This document shows positions 1-6,573 of a stretch of DNA of 9,321 nucleotides, one piece after another. Each line of letters begins with the position of its first letter. Position 1 is the first letter of the stretch. This DNA is from Dehalococcoidia bacterium (GTDB lineage Bacteria > Chloroflexota > Dehalococcoidia > JACVQG01 > JAHKAY01): NCBI GenBank assembly GCA_030744635.1, contig JASLQE010000316.1:1-9321 (forward strand), written 5' to 3'. Both the position numbers and the translations under genes were made by a program. The notes beneath the pieces were generated by a model. That model worked only from the letters and a program-made list of their open reading frames with translations, was not told where the DNA came from and did not search any database.

Positions 1-748
1 TAACGATGTCCCTTGGCAGAAGGCCCTGCTTCACCAGGGCCACCCCCTGCCTCCCCGCCTGGCGGGCAAGCTGGCGGCGGCGGCCATCCGTCGCCGGGAT
101 GGTGCCGTTACCCGGCAGGCCCATTCCCATGGCCTCCGTCAGGCAGTTCATGGTGTTGGCGGTAAACATTCCGGCACAGCTACCGCAGCCGGGGCAGGCC
201 GCCAGCGCTAACTCCTCCAGGTCCTCGGGGGTTATCTCCCCCCGTGCCGCCTGGCCCACTGCTGCAAAAACCGTGCTCAGGTCCACCGCCTCACCCCGCC
301 ACTGCCCAGCCAGCATAGGGCCACCGCTCACCATCAAGGTTGGGATATTGAGACGCACGGCCGCCATGAGCATGCCGGGGATAATCTTGTCACAGTTGGT
401 AACGAGCACCAGGCCGTCAAAGGCATGGGCACGGGTTACCACCTCCACCGAATCTGCGATAAGTTCCCGGCTGGCCAGGCTGTACTTCATACCCACATGG
501 TTCATAGCGATGCCGTCGCACACGCCGATGGTGTTCACCTCGAAAGGCACCCCCCCCGCCTCCCTCACCCCGGCCTTGACCTCGGCGGCGATTTCCCTCA
601 GATGCACATGGCCCGGGATGACCTCGCTGAAGCTATTGACCACGCCAATGAACGGTTTATCCAGGTCGCCAGGCTCCAACCCCAGGGCATACAGCAGCGA
701 GCGGTGAGGCGCTCGCTCCAGCCCCCGCTTAATCTGGTCGCTCAGCAT
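1..748 (-). CDS. ilvD: Dihydroxy-acid dehydratase, N-terminal 249 residues (runs off left edge)
   Basis: IlvD dehydrates 2,3-dihydroxy-isovalerate and 2,3-dihydroxy-3-methylvalerate to the 2-oxo acids in valine, leucine and isoleucine synthesis. It is a cytosolic iron-sulfur enzyme. The translation opens with the family start (SDQIKRGLERAPHRSLL). It then shows VVNSFSEVIPGHVHL (36-50), the VCDGIAM motif (76-82), TNCDKIIPGMLMA (117-129, cluster cysteine C119) and CPGCGSCAGMFTANTMNCL (185-203, cysteines 185, 188 and 191). The cysteine before DG at residue 77 resembles archaeal and Gram-positive relatives; E. coli has Asp there. The family is about 550 residues long, so a little under half is present and the C-terminal half lies beyond base 1. 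The ATG at 746-748 overlaps the rpiB stop by 7 bases (ATGCTGA) and has GGAGG 4 bases upstream, which suggests translational coupling to rpiB. Residues after the DGIAM motif read NHVGM, where I expect GHxGM; this is a small lineage difference. The family call is secure. Confidence 0.96.
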   Translation of the reverse strand, partial: MLSDQIKRGLERAPHRSLLYALGLEPGDLDKPFIGVVNSFSEVIPGHVHLREIAAEVKAGVREAGGVPFEVNTIGVCDGIAMNHVGMKYSLASRELIADSVEVVTRAHAFDGLVLVTNCDKIIPGMLMAAVRLNIPTLMVSGGPMLAGQWRGEAVDLSTVFAAVGQAARGEITPEDLEELALAACPGCGSCAGMFTANTMNCLTEAMGMGLPGNGTIPATDGRRRQLARQAGRQGVALVKQGLLPRDIV

Positions 749-1185
749 CCTTCCTCCACGGCCCTGATTTTATCCAGCCTGCGCTGGTGGCGTCCCCCTT
801 CAAATGCAGTAGTCAGGAAGAGGCTCAAAAGCTCCAGGGCAGCCGGCCCCGCCAGCATGTCCTGTCCCAGGCACAGCATATTACAATCGTTATGCTCCCG
901 GCACCGCTGTGCCGCCAGGGCATCAGCGCACACCGCAGCCCTCACCCCCTTGACTTTGTTGGCGGTGATGCACATACCGATGCCGGTGCTGCACACCAGT
1001 ATGCCCCGGTCAAACTGGCCTTCGGCCACCCGCCGGGCCACGGCAAACGCAATATCCGGGTAGTCCACGGACTCGGGGCTATAACACCCGAAATCATGGC
1101 AGGTATGGCCCATCTCCTCGATCAATCTAACCGCTGCGGCCTTGAGGTCCAGGCCCCGGTGGTCACAGCCTACTGCAAGTCGCAT
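742..1185 (-). CDS. rpiB: Ribose-5-phosphate isomerase B
   Basis: RpiB interconverts ribose 5-phosphate and ribulose 5-phosphate in the non-oxidative pentose phosphate pathway. The product feeds PRPP and so purine synthesis. The 147-residue protein has the LacA/RpiB fold signatures: GCDHRGLDLK (6-15), SVDYPD (39-44), and CSTGIGMCITANKVKGVRAA (65-84), with C65 at the place of the catalytic cysteine. REHNDCNMLCLG (96-107) supplies the active-site histidine, H98. Length is normal for the family (about 145-150). The start ATG lies inside the end of tsaC, with a 16-base overlap, and a GAGAGG-like ribosome site lies about 9 bases upstream. Its TGA overlaps the ilvD start. Pairing of a Sua5/TsaC gene with rpiB is also known from Bacillus-type genomes. 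The related sugar-phosphate isomerases of the LacAB family are less likely given the full set of RpiB residues. Confidence 0.95.
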   Translation of the reverse strand: MRLAVGCDHRGLDLKAAAVRLIEEMGHTCHDFGCYSPESVDYPDIAFAVARRVAEGQFDRGILVCSTGIGMCITANKVKGVRAAVCADALAAQRCREHNDCNMLCLGQDMLAGPAALELLSLFLTTAFEGGRHQRRLDKIRAVEEGC

Positions 1186-1787
1186 CCCAGCACCCTCTCT
1201 ATATCTACTCTCGGAATAGCCCCCTCGCGTAGTAGGCGGGGCACTCCGGTAAGGTCTATGACGGTGGACTCCACCCCCACGGGGCAGGGGCCGCCGTCTA
1301 TTATGAAGTCCACCCCATCCCCAAGCTGTTCCTGTACCTCGGCCGCGGTAGTGGGGCTGGGTCGGCCCGTGATGTTGGCGCTGGTGCCCACTATGGGCAC
1401 CCCCATCCCCTCGGCCAGCGACCGGGGTACGGGGTGGTCCGGGACGCGCACCGCCACGCCAGGCCCTCCGCCGGCCACAATAGGCGGTATCCGGCTGGCC
1501 CTGCGGAGCACCAGTGTAAGAGCACCGGGCCAGAATTTGTCAGCAAGCCTCCATGCCAAATATGGAACCTCCGCAACCGCTATTTCCAACTGCTCCTTAC
1601 CGGAAAGCAGCAGCGGCATGGGATGTGATAGGGAGCGGCGTTTCAGACGAAAGACACGCTCCACCGCTTCAACCAGCAACGAGGAACCGCCAAGCCCATA
1701 CACGGTATCGGTAGGAAAAGACCCCACACCCCCACCCCACAGCATCAAAAGTGCCGGGTCAATCCCGGAAGGAAGCAGGGTAATCAT
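1170..1787 (-). CDS. tsaC: Threonylcarbamoyl-AMP synthase (TsaC/Sua5/YrdC family)
   Basis: TsaC makes threonylcarbamoyl-AMP from threonine, bicarbonate and ATP. This is the first step of t6A formation at position 37 of ANN-decoding tRNAs, in the cytosol. The 205-residue protein is a single YrdC domain without the C-terminal Sua5 extension. Visible motifs are SFPTDTVYGLG (23-33), KRRSLSHPMPLL (49-60), FWPGALTLVL (85-94), VAVRVPDHP (111-119), GTSANITGRPSPTTA (134-148), IIDGGPCPVGVESTVIDL (162-179) and LLREGAI (185-191). The ATG at 1785-1787 is chosen because it leaves the usual short N-terminal segment before FPTDTVYG. An ATG at 1798-1800 is out of frame. An AAGGTGA sequence 12 bases upstream may serve as a weak ribosome site. 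It is first in the tsaC-rpiB-ilvD run and sits directly downstream of a recognisable promoter. A role as a generic RNA-binding YrdC protein cannot be excluded by sequence, but the synthase motifs are complete. Confidence 0.93.
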   Translation of the reverse strand: MITLLPSGIDPALLMLWGGGVGSFPTDTVYGLGGSSLLVEAVERVFRLKRRSLSHPMPLLLSGKEQLEIAVAEVPYLAWRLADKFWPGALTLVLRRASRIPPIVAGGGPGVAVRVPDHPVPRSLAEGMGVPIVGTSANITGRPSPTTAAEVQEQLGDGVDFIIDGGPCPVGVESTVIDLTGVPRLLREGAIPRVDIERVLGCDLQ

Positions 1788-1812
1788 GGAAAGCGGCCAT
1801 CACCTTGACGCC

Positions 1813-1841
1813 AGTATAGCACGATGATACCCTGTACTCAA
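1813..1841 (-). promoter_or_regulatory. Sigma70-type promoter for tsaC-rpiB-ilvD
   Basis: Read on the minus strand, a -35 box TTGAGT (1841-1836) is followed by a 17-base spacer and the -10 box TATACT (1818-1813). A TGC directly in front makes it an extended -10. Transcription would begin near 1806, about 19 bases before the tsaC ATG at 1787, and would carry the whole leftward run. The boxes and spacing are seen directly; activity is inferred. Confidence 0.6.
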
Positions 1842-1933
1842 CATGGACCGCATCTCCACTACCGGCGATATTGAGGTCTCCACATATCTGGAAATAGCCA
1901 AGGAGAGGCGGGGCCAGAGAACGATCCCCCGTC

Positions 1934-1938
1934 AGAGG
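1934..1938 (+). promoter_or_regulatory. Ribosome binding site that decides the guaA start
   Basis: AGAGG lies 9 bases before the ATG at 1948. Together with the family start (ETVAVIDFGSQY) this favours 1948 over the in-frame ATG at 1843. The earlier ATG would add a 35-residue, arginine-rich extension with no resemblance to the family and no clear ribosome site. Confidence 0.6.
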
Positions 1939-1947
1939 CGGCGGCGC

Positions 1948-3483
1948 ATGCGCGAGACGGTGGCCGTTATTGACTTCGGCTCCCAGTACAACATGCTCAT
2001 CGCCCGGCGCGTCCGGGAATGCAATGTCTACAGCGAGATGGTGCCTTATGATGCCCCGTGGGAGAAAGTAGCGGCCCTGAACCCCAAGGGCTTCATCCTC
2101 TCCGGGGGACCGGCCAGCGTCTATGAAGAAGGGGCACCCATGGCCCCATCCTGGGTCTACGATAAGCACCTGCCAGTGCTGGGCATCTGCTACGGGATGC
2201 AGACGCTGGTGCACCAGTTGGGAGGGAAGGTCACCCCCACCCCCAGCCATGAGTACGGCCACGCCACCCTTAACCTCAGCACAGACTCCCCCCTCTGGTT
2301 CGGCCTCCCACCCTCCATGCCGGTATGGATGAGCCACGGAGACCTGATAGTTGAAATGCCGCCAAGCTTCAGCGCCCTGGCCTATACGGATAACTCCCCG
2401 GTGGCCGCTATGGGCAACGACCACAACATCTACGGTATGCTGTTCCACCCGGAGGTAGCCCACACCCCGTATGGAAAGGACATCATACGCAACTTCCTGT
2501 TCGATGTTTGCGGTTGCAAGGGCACCTGGACCACCTCCAACTTCATCTCTGATAACATGGAAAGCCTGCGGGAGCAGGTAGGCAGCGGCAAGGTGGTATG
2601 CGCCCTCTCGGGCGGCGTGGACTCGGCGGTGGTGGCCACCCTCATCCACAGGGCGGTGGGGGACCAGCTCACCTGCATCTATGTCAACACCGGCCTGCTG
2701 CGCCGCGACGAGGTGGAGCGGAACCTGAACACCTTCAAGCAGCACCTGCGCATGAATGTGGTCTATGTGGACGCCAGCCAGCGTTTTTTAGGCAAGCTTC
2801 AGGGGGTCATCGACCCCGAGAGGAAACGCCGGCTGGTAGGGGAGGAGTTCATCCGGGTATTTGAAGAGGAGGCCTCTAAAATCGGCCAGGTCCACTTCCT
2901 GGCACAGGGCACCCTTTACCCTGATGTCATAGAGAGCTCCACACCGGACTCCAAGGGCTCGGCCCGCATCAAGACCCACCACAATGTGGGTGGGCTGCCA
3001 TCCGTGATGAACCTTGAGCTACTGGAGCCCCTGCGCTCCCTATTCAAGGACGAGGTGCGGGAGGTGGGTGCCGCCATGGGCATGCCGGATGAGATGGTGT
3101 GGCGACAGCCATTCCCCGGCCCCGGCCTAGCCATCCGCATCATCGGCGAGGTCACCCCGGAGAAGTTAGAGGTGCTCCGGGCTGCGGACTGGATTGTGAT
3201 GAACGAAATCAAGAAGGCGAAGCTCTATAGCGAGCTATGGCAGACCTTTGCCGTGCTTACGGATGCCCGTAGCGTGGGGGTGATGGGCGACCACCGCACC
3301 TACGGCTATGTGGTAGCGGTGCGCGCCGTGACCAGTGACGACGCCATGACCGCCGATTGGGCCCGGCTACCCTACGACCTCCTGGGCCGCATATCCACCC
3401 GTATCGTCAACGAGGTCCCCGGGGTCAACCGGGTAGTGTTTGACATATCCTCCAAACCCCCCGCCACCATAGAGTGGGAGTAG
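1948..3483 (+). CDS. guaA: GMP synthase (glutamine-hydrolysing)
   Basis: GuaA converts XMP to GMP using ATP and glutamine-derived ammonia, the last step to guanine nucleotides. The 511-residue protein is the normal two-domain bacterial form. Residues 1 to about 190 are a class I glutamine amidotransferase with the triad C81 (GICYGMQ), H167 and E169 (FHPEV). From about 200 comes the ATP pyrophosphatase domain with the P-loop SGGVDS (221-226), NTGLLRRDE (247-255), QGTLYPDVIES (320-330) and KTHHNVGGLP (342-351). The C-terminal dimerisation and XMP-binding part includes RQPFPGPGLAIRIIGEVT (386-403) and ends in the usual KPPATIEWE. All key residues are present. The frame stays open upstream to an ATG at 1843, but the start at 1948 fits the family and has a ribosome site. 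It precedes purD by 72 bases and could be the first gene of the purine run or be transcribed separately. It is divergent from tsaC. Confidence 0.97.
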   Translation: MRETVAVIDFGSQYNMLIARRVRECNVYSEMVPYDAPWEKVAALNPKGFILSGGPASVYEEGAPMAPSWVYDKHLPVLGICYGMQTLVHQLGGKVTPTPSHEYGHATLNLSTDSPLWFGLPPSMPVWMSHGDLIVEMPPSFSALAYTDNSPVAAMGNDHNIYGMLFHPEVAHTPYGKDIIRNFLFDVCGCKGTWTTSNFISDNMESLREQVGSGKVVCALSGGVDSAVVATLIHRAVGDQLTCIYVNTGLLRRDEVERNLNTFKQHLRMNVVYVDASQRFLGKLQGVIDPERKRRLVGEEFIRVFEEEASKIGQVHFLAQGTLYPDVIESSTPDSKGSARIKTHHNVGGLPSVMNLELLEPLRSLFKDEVREVGAAMGMPDEMVWRQPFPGPGLAIRIIGEVTPEKLEVLRAADWIVMNEIKKAKLYSELWQTFAVLTDARSVGVMGDHRTYGYVVAVRAVTSDDAMTADWARLPYDLLGRISTRIVNEVPGVNRVVFDISSKPPATIEWE

Positions 3484-3555
3484 AGTGGGGGTGAACCCTG
3501 CTTACAATCCCTGTATCACCATGTCTGATATCCCACTAAACCGGCGAGGAGTGCT

Positions 3556-4818
3556 TTGAAGCTCCTCATCGTCGGTTCCGGTGGGAGGGAGCACGCCTTG
3601 GCCTGGAAGCTCTACCGGAGCCCCCGGGTATCCCGGATATACACCGCCCCCGGCAACGCCGGTACCGCCTCCCTGGATGAGAACCTTCCCATCAAGGCTG
3701 GAGATATTCAGGCTCTGGCGGATGCCGCTCAGAAACTGAGCATTGATTTAACTTTGGTCGGCCCGGAGGCCCCCCTGGCCTCCGGCATAGTGGACCGCTT
3801 CCAGGGGCTGGGCCTCCCCATCTTCGGCCCCACCGCTGCCGCCGCTCAAATAGAGGCCAGCAAGGCCTTCTCGCACCACCTGATGCAGAAGTATGGCCTG
3901 CCCTGTCCCCAGGGTGAGGTGTTTTCAGACTACTCGCAGGCCCAGCGCTATGTTAAGGACCAACAGTTACCCCTGGTGGTTAAGGCCGATGGTCTGGCCG
4001 CAGGCAAGGGGGTCACGGTGGCTCACACCCGAACGGAAGCCCTATCGGCCCTGCACCAGGCTATGTCGGAGAAGGTCTTCGGGGCCGCCGGGGAGCAGGT
4101 GCTGATTAACCATTGCCTCAGCGGCCCCGAGGTCAGCCTGCTGGCCTTCACCGACGGCACCACCGTGGTGCCCCTGGTGCCCGCCTGCGACTACAAGCGA
4201 ATCTACGACGGTGACCAGGGCCCCAACACCGGGGGCATGGGCGGGTACAGCCCCCCTGGATTCTTCACCCCGGAAATGGCTCAGCAGGCCACGGAGGCTA
4301 TTCTGGAACCCGCGGTTCGGGCCATGGCCGCCGAGAGCCGCCCCTACAGAGGGGTGCTCTACGCCGGCCTCATGCTCACCGAGGAAGGCATAAAGGTTTT
4401 GGAGTTCAACTGCCGCTTCGGCGACCCGGAGACCCAGGTCATCCTCCCCCGCATGAAGTCCGACCTGCTGGAGCCCCTGCTGGCCTGCGTTCACGGAGGG
4501 CTGGACCGGGTAAAGGTGGAATGGGACACGCAGCCCTGTGTGGGGGTGGTGATGGCCTCCTCCGGCTACCCAGGAGAGTACCGGATGGGCTATCATATTA
4601 CCAGTATTGATGGGACGGGGCCGGATGCCCTTGTGTTCCACGCCGGTACTAGAATACAGGAGGGACAGGTGGTAACAAATGGAGGCCGGGTGCTGGCGGT
4701 GGCCGCCCTGGGGGATAGCATAGACGCCGCCCGCAACAGAGCATATGAATGTGTATCCCAGATACATTTTGAGGGGTGCTACTACCGGCGGGACATAGCC
4801 GCCACGGAGGTGAGGTAA
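3556..4818 (+). CDS. purD: Phosphoribosylamine-glycine ligase (GAR synthetase)
   Basis: PurD joins phosphoribosylamine and glycine with ATP to give GAR, the second step of de novo purine synthesis. The 420-residue ATP-grasp enzyme has normal length. It shows the N-terminal signature GSGGREHALAWKL (7-19), GPEAPLA (69-75), the ATP-binding KADGLAAGKGV (143-153), LSGPEVSLLAFTDG (188-201), YKRIYDGDQGPNTGGMGGYS (213-232) and VLEFNCRFGDPETQ (281-294), with a C-terminal domain ending in GRVLAVAALG. The start is TTG at 3556, supported by GAGGAG four bases upstream and by the protein beginning exactly where the family does. No in-frame ATG is available. One oddity is that the hinge segment just before LSGPE reads LINHC, where most relatives have two acidic residues (IEE followed by F or C). 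Its TAA overlaps the purE ATG by one base. The function call is firm. Confidence 0.97.
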   Translation: MKLLIVGSGGREHALAWKLYRSPRVSRIYTAPGNAGTASLDENLPIKAGDIQALADAAQKLSIDLTLVGPEAPLASGIVDRFQGLGLPIFGPTAAAAQIEASKAFSHHLMQKYGLPCPQGEVFSDYSQAQRYVKDQQLPLVVKADGLAAGKGVTVAHTRTEALSALHQAMSEKVFGAAGEQVLINHCLSGPEVSLLAFTDGTTVVPLVPACDYKRIYDGDQGPNTGGMGGYSPPGFFTPEMAQQATEAILEPAVRAMAAESRPYRGVLYAGLMLTEEGIKVLEFNCRFGDPETQVILPRMKSDLLEPLLACVHGGLDRVKVEWDTQPCVGVVMASSGYPGEYRMGYHITSIDGTGPDALVFHAGTRIQEGQVVTNGGRVLAVAALGDSIDAARNRAYECVSQIHFEGCYYRRDIAATEVR

Positions 4819-5273
4819 TGCCTTTAGTGGGGGTGCTGATGGGTTCGGCCAACGATGCCGACCTGGTGGACGGTGCCATAAAGACGCTGGAGGAGATGGG
4901 CATTGATTACGAGGTGAAGGTAATCTCCGCCCACCGCCAGCCGGAGAAGGTACGGGAGTACGGCCTGTCTGCCCCGGAGCGGGGCTTCGAGGTGCTCATC
5001 GCCGCCGCCGGGGGTGCCGCTCACCTGCCCGGGGTGCTGGCAGCCTGGACATCCCTTCCGGTAATCGGCCTCCCCTTGGCCACCACCGAGCTGAAGGGGA
5101 CGGATGCCCTGTACTCCATGGTGCAGATGCCGGGTGGGGTGCCGGTGGCTACCGTAGGGATTAACGGTGCCAAGAACGCCGCCCTCCTGGCCGCCCGCAT
5201 ACTGGCTTTAAAACACGATTCCATCAAAAAGGCGGCGGAGGCCTACCGCCGTGAACTGGCCGGGGACTGGTAA
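4818..5273 (+). CDS. purE: N5-carboxyaminoimidazole ribonucleotide mutase (class I PurE)
   Basis: Class I PurE moves the carboxyl group of N5-CAIR to C4 to make CAIR; PurK normally supplies N5-CAIR. The 151-residue protein has GSANDAD (9-15; S10 and D13 match the E. coli active-site Ser and Asp), SAHRQP (37-42, H39) and AGGAAHLPG (64-72, H69). MVQMPGGVPVATV (101-113) and NAALLAARIL (120-129) follow. HLPG and the general layout match class I rather than the class II (CO2-using) enzymes with GRSNAL. A Gln replaces the usual Thr in SAHRTP. The ATG at 4818-4820 shares one base with the purD stop (TAATG) and has GGAGGTGAGG just upstream. A longer in-frame reading from 4776 would lie inside purD and does not match the family. 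No purK is in the window. Confidence 0.95.
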   Translation: MPLVGVLMGSANDADLVDGAIKTLEEMGIDYEVKVISAHRQPEKVREYGLSAPERGFEVLIAAAGGAAHLPGVLAAWTSLPVIGLPLATTELKGTDALYSMVQMPGGVPVATVGINGAKNAALLAARILALKHDSIKKAAEAYRRELAGDW

Positions 5274-5275
5274 CA

Positions 5276-6571
5276 ATGATTGAGCGTTACTCCCGGCCCG
5301 ATATGAAATGGGTGTGGTCGGATGAGAGCAAGTTCTCCAGATGGCTCCAGGTGGAGATTGCCGTGGCTGAGGCCTGGGCCGAAGCCGGTATGGTGCCACA
5401 GGAGGCCCTGCCCCCCATCCGGGCCGCCGGTTTCAGCCTGGAGCGCATGGACCAAATCCTCAAGGAGACCCACCACGATGTCACCGCCTTCCTACGCGCC
5501 GTCGGGGAGACGGTGGGCGAAGAGAGCCGCTTCATACACTTCGGCCTCACCTCTTCCGATGTCATAGATACCGCCCTGGGCTTGCAGCTCATGGAGGCCG
5601 CTGCGCTGCTGTCCAAGGGGGTTGACGGCCTCGTGAAAGTCCTGGTGAGGCAGGCGCTTGAACACCGGGACACCATTATGATGGGCCGCACCCACGGTGT
5701 GCATGCCGAGCCGACCACCCTGGGCCTCAAGCTGGCGCTGTGGGTAGAGGAGATGAAGCGCCACCAAGTCCGCCTGGAGGAGGCCCGCCGCCAGGTATCC
5801 GTGGGCAAAATCTCCGGCGCCGTGGGCACCCATGCTACCGTCCCCCTGGATGTGGAGGAGTCCGCCTGCCGCCGCCTGGGGCTGGAGCCGGCGGCCATAT
5901 CCAGCCAGATTGTGCAGCGGGACCGCCACGCCCAGTTCGTGGTCACGCTGGCCCTTATCGGGTGCTCCCTGGAGAAATTAGCCACGGAAATCCGGGGCCT
6001 GCAGCGCACCGAAGTGCGAGAGGTAGAGGAGCCTTTCGAGCCGGGGCAGACCGGCTCCTCGGCCATGCCCCACAAGCGTAACCCGGAGCTTTGCGAGCGC
6101 ATCTGCGGCCTGTCTCGGCTCCTCCGAGGGTTCTCGGTAACAGCTATGGAGAACATCGCCCTGTGGCACGAAAGGGACATCTCCCACTCCTCCACGGAGC
6201 GTATCATTCTACCCGATTCCTGCCTGGCCCTGGACTACATGCTCCACCTGGCGACTTATGTCATTGGGGACCTGCTGGTCTATCCGGACCGCATGCGCCA
6301 CAACCTGGAATTGACCCGCGGGCTGATTTTCTCCCAGCGGGTGATGCTGACCCTGATAGAAAAGGGGCTGGGCCGGGAACAGGCCTACAAGGCGGTCCAG
6401 GGACATGCTATGGCCACCTGGCAGGGCGGGGATGACTTCCTCTCCCGGCTCAAGGCCGACCCCGAAGTCACCACCACCCTGCCGCCCGGTGAGCTGGAGG
6501 CCCTGTTTGACTACGGCTACTTTGTGCGCCGGGTGGGCGAGATATTCCAACGCCTCAGCTTAGGAGAGTGA
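5276..6571 (+). CDS. purB: Adenylosuccinate lyase
   Basis: PurB cleaves fumarate from SAICAR, giving AICAR in IMP synthesis, and from adenylosuccinate, giving AMP. It is a homotetrameric member of the fumarase/aspartase superfamily. The 431-residue protein has normal length for the short bacterial type (B. subtilis-like). It shows HHDV (66-69), HFGLTSSDVIDTA (88-100), GRTHGVHAEPTT (137-148, H140 as probable general acid), GKISGAVGTHA (177-187) and the flexible signature loop GSSAMPHKRNP (260-270) with the catalytic serine. The segment from LWHERDISHSSTER onward forms the rest of the helical core. The ATG is two bases after the purE stop, with GGGGA about 9 bases upstream. Its TGA overlaps the possible GTG start of purC (GTGA), again suggesting coupled translation. 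Confidence 0.97.
   Translation: MIERYSRPDMKWVWSDESKFSRWLQVEIAVAEAWAEAGMVPQEALPPIRAAGFSLERMDQILKETHHDVTAFLRAVGETVGEESRFIHFGLTSSDVIDTALGLQLMEAAALLSKGVDGLVKVLVRQALEHRDTIMMGRTHGVHAEPTTLGLKLALWVEEMKRHQVRLEEARRQVSVGKISGAVGTHATVPLDVEESACRRLGLEPAAISSQIVQRDRHAQFVVTLALIGCSLEKLATEIRGLQRTEVREVEEPFEPGQTGSSAMPHKRNPELCERICGLSRLLRGFSVTAMENIALWHERDISHSSTERIILPDSCLALDYMLHLATYVIGDLLVYPDRMRHNLELTRGLIFSQRVMLTLIEKGLGREQAYKAVQGHAMATWQGGDDFLSRLKADPEVTTTLPPGELEALFDYGYFVRRVGEIFQRLSLGE
6562..6566 (+). promoter_or_regulatory. Ribosome binding site that decides the purC start
   Basis: AGGAG sits only 1 base from the GTG at 6568, too close for normal initiation, but 7 bases from the in-frame TTG at 6574, which is ideal spacing. 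On this ground TTG at 6574 is preferred. The GTG remains possible by re-initiation at the overlapping purB stop. Confidence 0.5.
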
Positions 6572-6573
6572 AA

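Noticed and set aside
6..1827. Long plus-strand open frames opposite ilvD, rpiB and tsaC
   Set aside because: They are GC-driven shadows; the minus-strand frames match well-known families over their whole length.
1788..1947. Purine or PRPP riboswitch upstream of guaA
   Set aside because: No paired-helix pattern or conserved core resembling a known purine-sensing riboswitch could be seen in the 160 bases.
1759..2745. A 328-residue minus-strand open frame opposite guaA
   Set aside because: The plus strand encodes a complete GuaA with all catalytic motifs, and the minus frame shows no recognisable family features.
3484..3555. Promoter in front of purD
   Set aside because: The best pairing (TTACAA with TGATAT, 18-base spacer) matches the consensus at only about half the positions; not supported.
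5287..6207. A 306-residue minus-strand open frame opposite purB
   Set aside because: It is low-complexity, Ser/Arg-rich and lies wholly opposite a complete PurB.
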